NCBI GenBank assembly: GCA_029067255.1 | Contig: JAIEEW010000069.1 | Coordinates: 1-6,917, forward strand | DNA from: Clostridia bacterium | Lineage (GTDB): Bacteria; Bacillota; Clostridia; Christensenellales; UBA3700 | Reading direction: 5' to 3' | DNA length: 6,917 bases | In this document: piece by piece, positions 5,764 to 6,917 of the stretch | How positions within the stretch are numbered: the stretch's first letter is position 1 | Layout of the letters: each line of letters begins with the position of its first letter | Program-made: the position numbers and the translations under genes | The notes under the pieces: model-generated | Database searches by the model: none | Told to the model about the DNA's origin: nothing | Seen by the model: the letters and a program-made list of their open reading frames with translations, nothing else

Positions 5764-6917
5764 ATGAATTTAAGGAAAAGACATTTTAAGAAATATTTTA
5801 TAATCTCTTTGATTATAATGCTATGCTTTTTGACGATGAGCGTATTATGTTTGTTTGCGCCGCAAAATTCGGCAAAAGCATTGACGAACGTATCAAACGC
5901 AACAATGGTAAGCAACGGTAAGGATTTATGGATATCTGATGTAGGTAAATTTAACGGCGACGTATTTAATGAATTTACCGAAAAACTTTTCGGTACGCAA
6001 GACTGGGTAAAATATGTCAAGACAATGACTGATACGCAGACTGAAAGTTATGTAATACCCGCATCTACTATCAATGCAAGTATAGGGAATGAAAATTACG
6101 GTATGGTCGTAAAACTTGGCGACTTATATTGGATCTTAACATCGCTTACGCTTACCGAAGACGGTAAAGAAGATGTAGTGGCTACTTTGTATCTTGCGGA
6201 TTCGACGCAAATAACAACTTCGTATTTTTCTCATTCCGGAACTAAGGGCGATACAATGTATAGCAGAAGTATATTGAGAAATACACTGCTTGCTAGCGCA
6301 GATTTTAAGTTGTTTTCAGATGACTCGACCGGCGGATTTGCAGATAGATTTTTAGTACAGCCAAAAAATATTAAATATCAGACAAATCAAACGATTTACG
6401 GGCGTTATTCAACTTGGATGAATATGGGAAACGAAGCGTTAGGAGAGCCGCTGAACGGCAAATGGGATAGCGGCGGCAAGTATTCTCCCGGAGATACTTA
6501 TGACGGTATTAAATATGAAGATTGGGGAGAAGACAGAATATGGATACCTTCTCTTACAGAAACGGGAGCGAGCAATGGCGCTAGTACTTCCTGTATTTGG
6601 AAATTGAGCAATTCTCAACGCGCTAGTTCCAAAAGTTCCTGGCTTCGTTCCGGCGCACGTGGCGAATATAAAAATGTGTATTATATGAAGAATGACGCTA
6701 CTATGTCATGGGCATTAACAACCGCGTCTACTTATGTCCTACGTCCTGCAATACACTTGAATTTAACGCAAGCGGCAAAAAATATATCCGCGCCTACAAT
6801 CGTGAAACCAACCGACACAAAGAAGTATTACAGCGAAACAGACGGTGTGGCGAACGACGTAACGTTTGAGTTGGAAAACGTCGACAAAGATTTGGTAGAT
6901 ATAAAGATAGAAGCGAC
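5764..6917 (+). CDS. Secreted protein with DUF6273-like region, 3' partial
   Basis: An open frame of 384 codons runs off the right edge with no stop. The N terminus is a clear Sec signal: a basic start (MNLRKRHFKKY), a hydrophobic core at about 12-32, then a likely cleavage after A39 in NSAKA. No lipobox cysteine sits at the cleavage point. The mature part reads like a DUF6273-type domain: YWILTSL (122-128), MYSRSILRNTLL (165-176), RIWIPSLTE (258-266), WLRSGARG (293-300) and LRPAIHLNL (326-334). This region recurs in large surface proteins of gut Clostridia, often ahead of repeat domains. Residues from about 340 (NISAPTIVKPTDTKKYY) look like the start of an Ig-like or spacer domain. Function is unknown. 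Any wall anchor would lie beyond the window. Codon choice (more ACA, ACT, GCT, TCA) looks less GCG/CGC-rich than in the operon, judged by eye. It is separated from the operon by a terminator. Confidence 0.85.
   Translation, partial: MNLRKRHFKKYFIISLIIMLCFLTMSVLCLFAPQNSAKALTNVSNATMVSNGKDLWISDVGKFNGDVFNEFTEKLFGTQDWVKYVKTMTDTQTESYVIPASTINASIGNENYGMVVKLGDLYWILTSLTLTEDGKEDVVATLYLADSTQITTSYFSHSGTKGDTMYSRSILRNTLLASADFKLFSDDSTGGFADRFLVQPKNIKYQTNQTIYGRYSTWMNMGNEALGEPLNGKWDSGGKYSPGDTYDGIKYEDWGEDRIWIPSLTETGASNGASTSCIWKLSNSQRASSKSSWLRSGARGEYKNVYYMKNDATMSWALTTASTYVLRPAIHLNLTQAAKNISAPTIVKPTDTKKYYSETDGVANDVTFELENVDKDLVDIKIEA

Noticed and set aside
5718..6020. 100-codon open frame on the - strand over the start of the secreted protein
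   Set aside because: The + strand frame has a signal peptide, ribosome site and family motifs and continues to the window edge. The antisense frame shows none of these.

Overview
The window looks like chromosomal DNA from a Bacillota (probably Clostridia-type) bacterium. It has moderately low GC, strong purine-rich Shine-Dalgarno sites, a tRNA with an encoded CCA end, a Bacillota-style two-component/ABC-transporter operon, and a secreted protein with a long Gram-positive-type signal peptide. The lineage is inferred from style; no marker gene is present. Every gene seen is on the + strand.

Layout. A tRNA-Asn(GTT) gene (44-119) is followed at once by a strong hairpin terminator (119-154). A spacer of about 155 bp carries an extended -10 promoter overlapped by two perfect palindromes. 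Four genes then run in one apparent operon: an OmpR/PhoB-type response regulator (311-961), a membrane histidine kinase (971-2191), an ABC ATPase of the MacB/LolD/BceA type (best start 2273, end 3040), and an 820-residue permease with two FtsX-type halves (3042-5504). A perfect 14-bp hairpin terminator (5511-5543) closes the operon.

The two-component pair probably senses an envelope-active compound or envelope stress and controls the transporter. The ATPase and permease would form a mechanotransmission-type (type VII) ABC complex for peptide or antibiotic resistance, lipoprotein handling or a similar envelope task. The substrate cannot be read from the sequence. The kinase has its own extracellular segment of about 85 residues, and the permease has two large external domains. 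This differs from the classical Bce modules, whose kinases lack a sensor domain and whose permease has one external domain.

After the terminator, a 220-bp non-coding stretch (5544-5763) is unusually rich in structure. A 17-bp sequence occurs twice as a perfect inverted repeat 86 bp apart and a third time as a 14/17 copy overlapping the second. Two further 10-bp hairpins lie between the arms. It could be a small non-autonomous mobile element (MITE-like), an operator array, or a switching 5' leader. It abuts the start of a large secreted protein (5764 to the window end, incomplete) that has a signal peptide and a DUF6273-like region ending in WLRS and LRPAIHLNL motifs.
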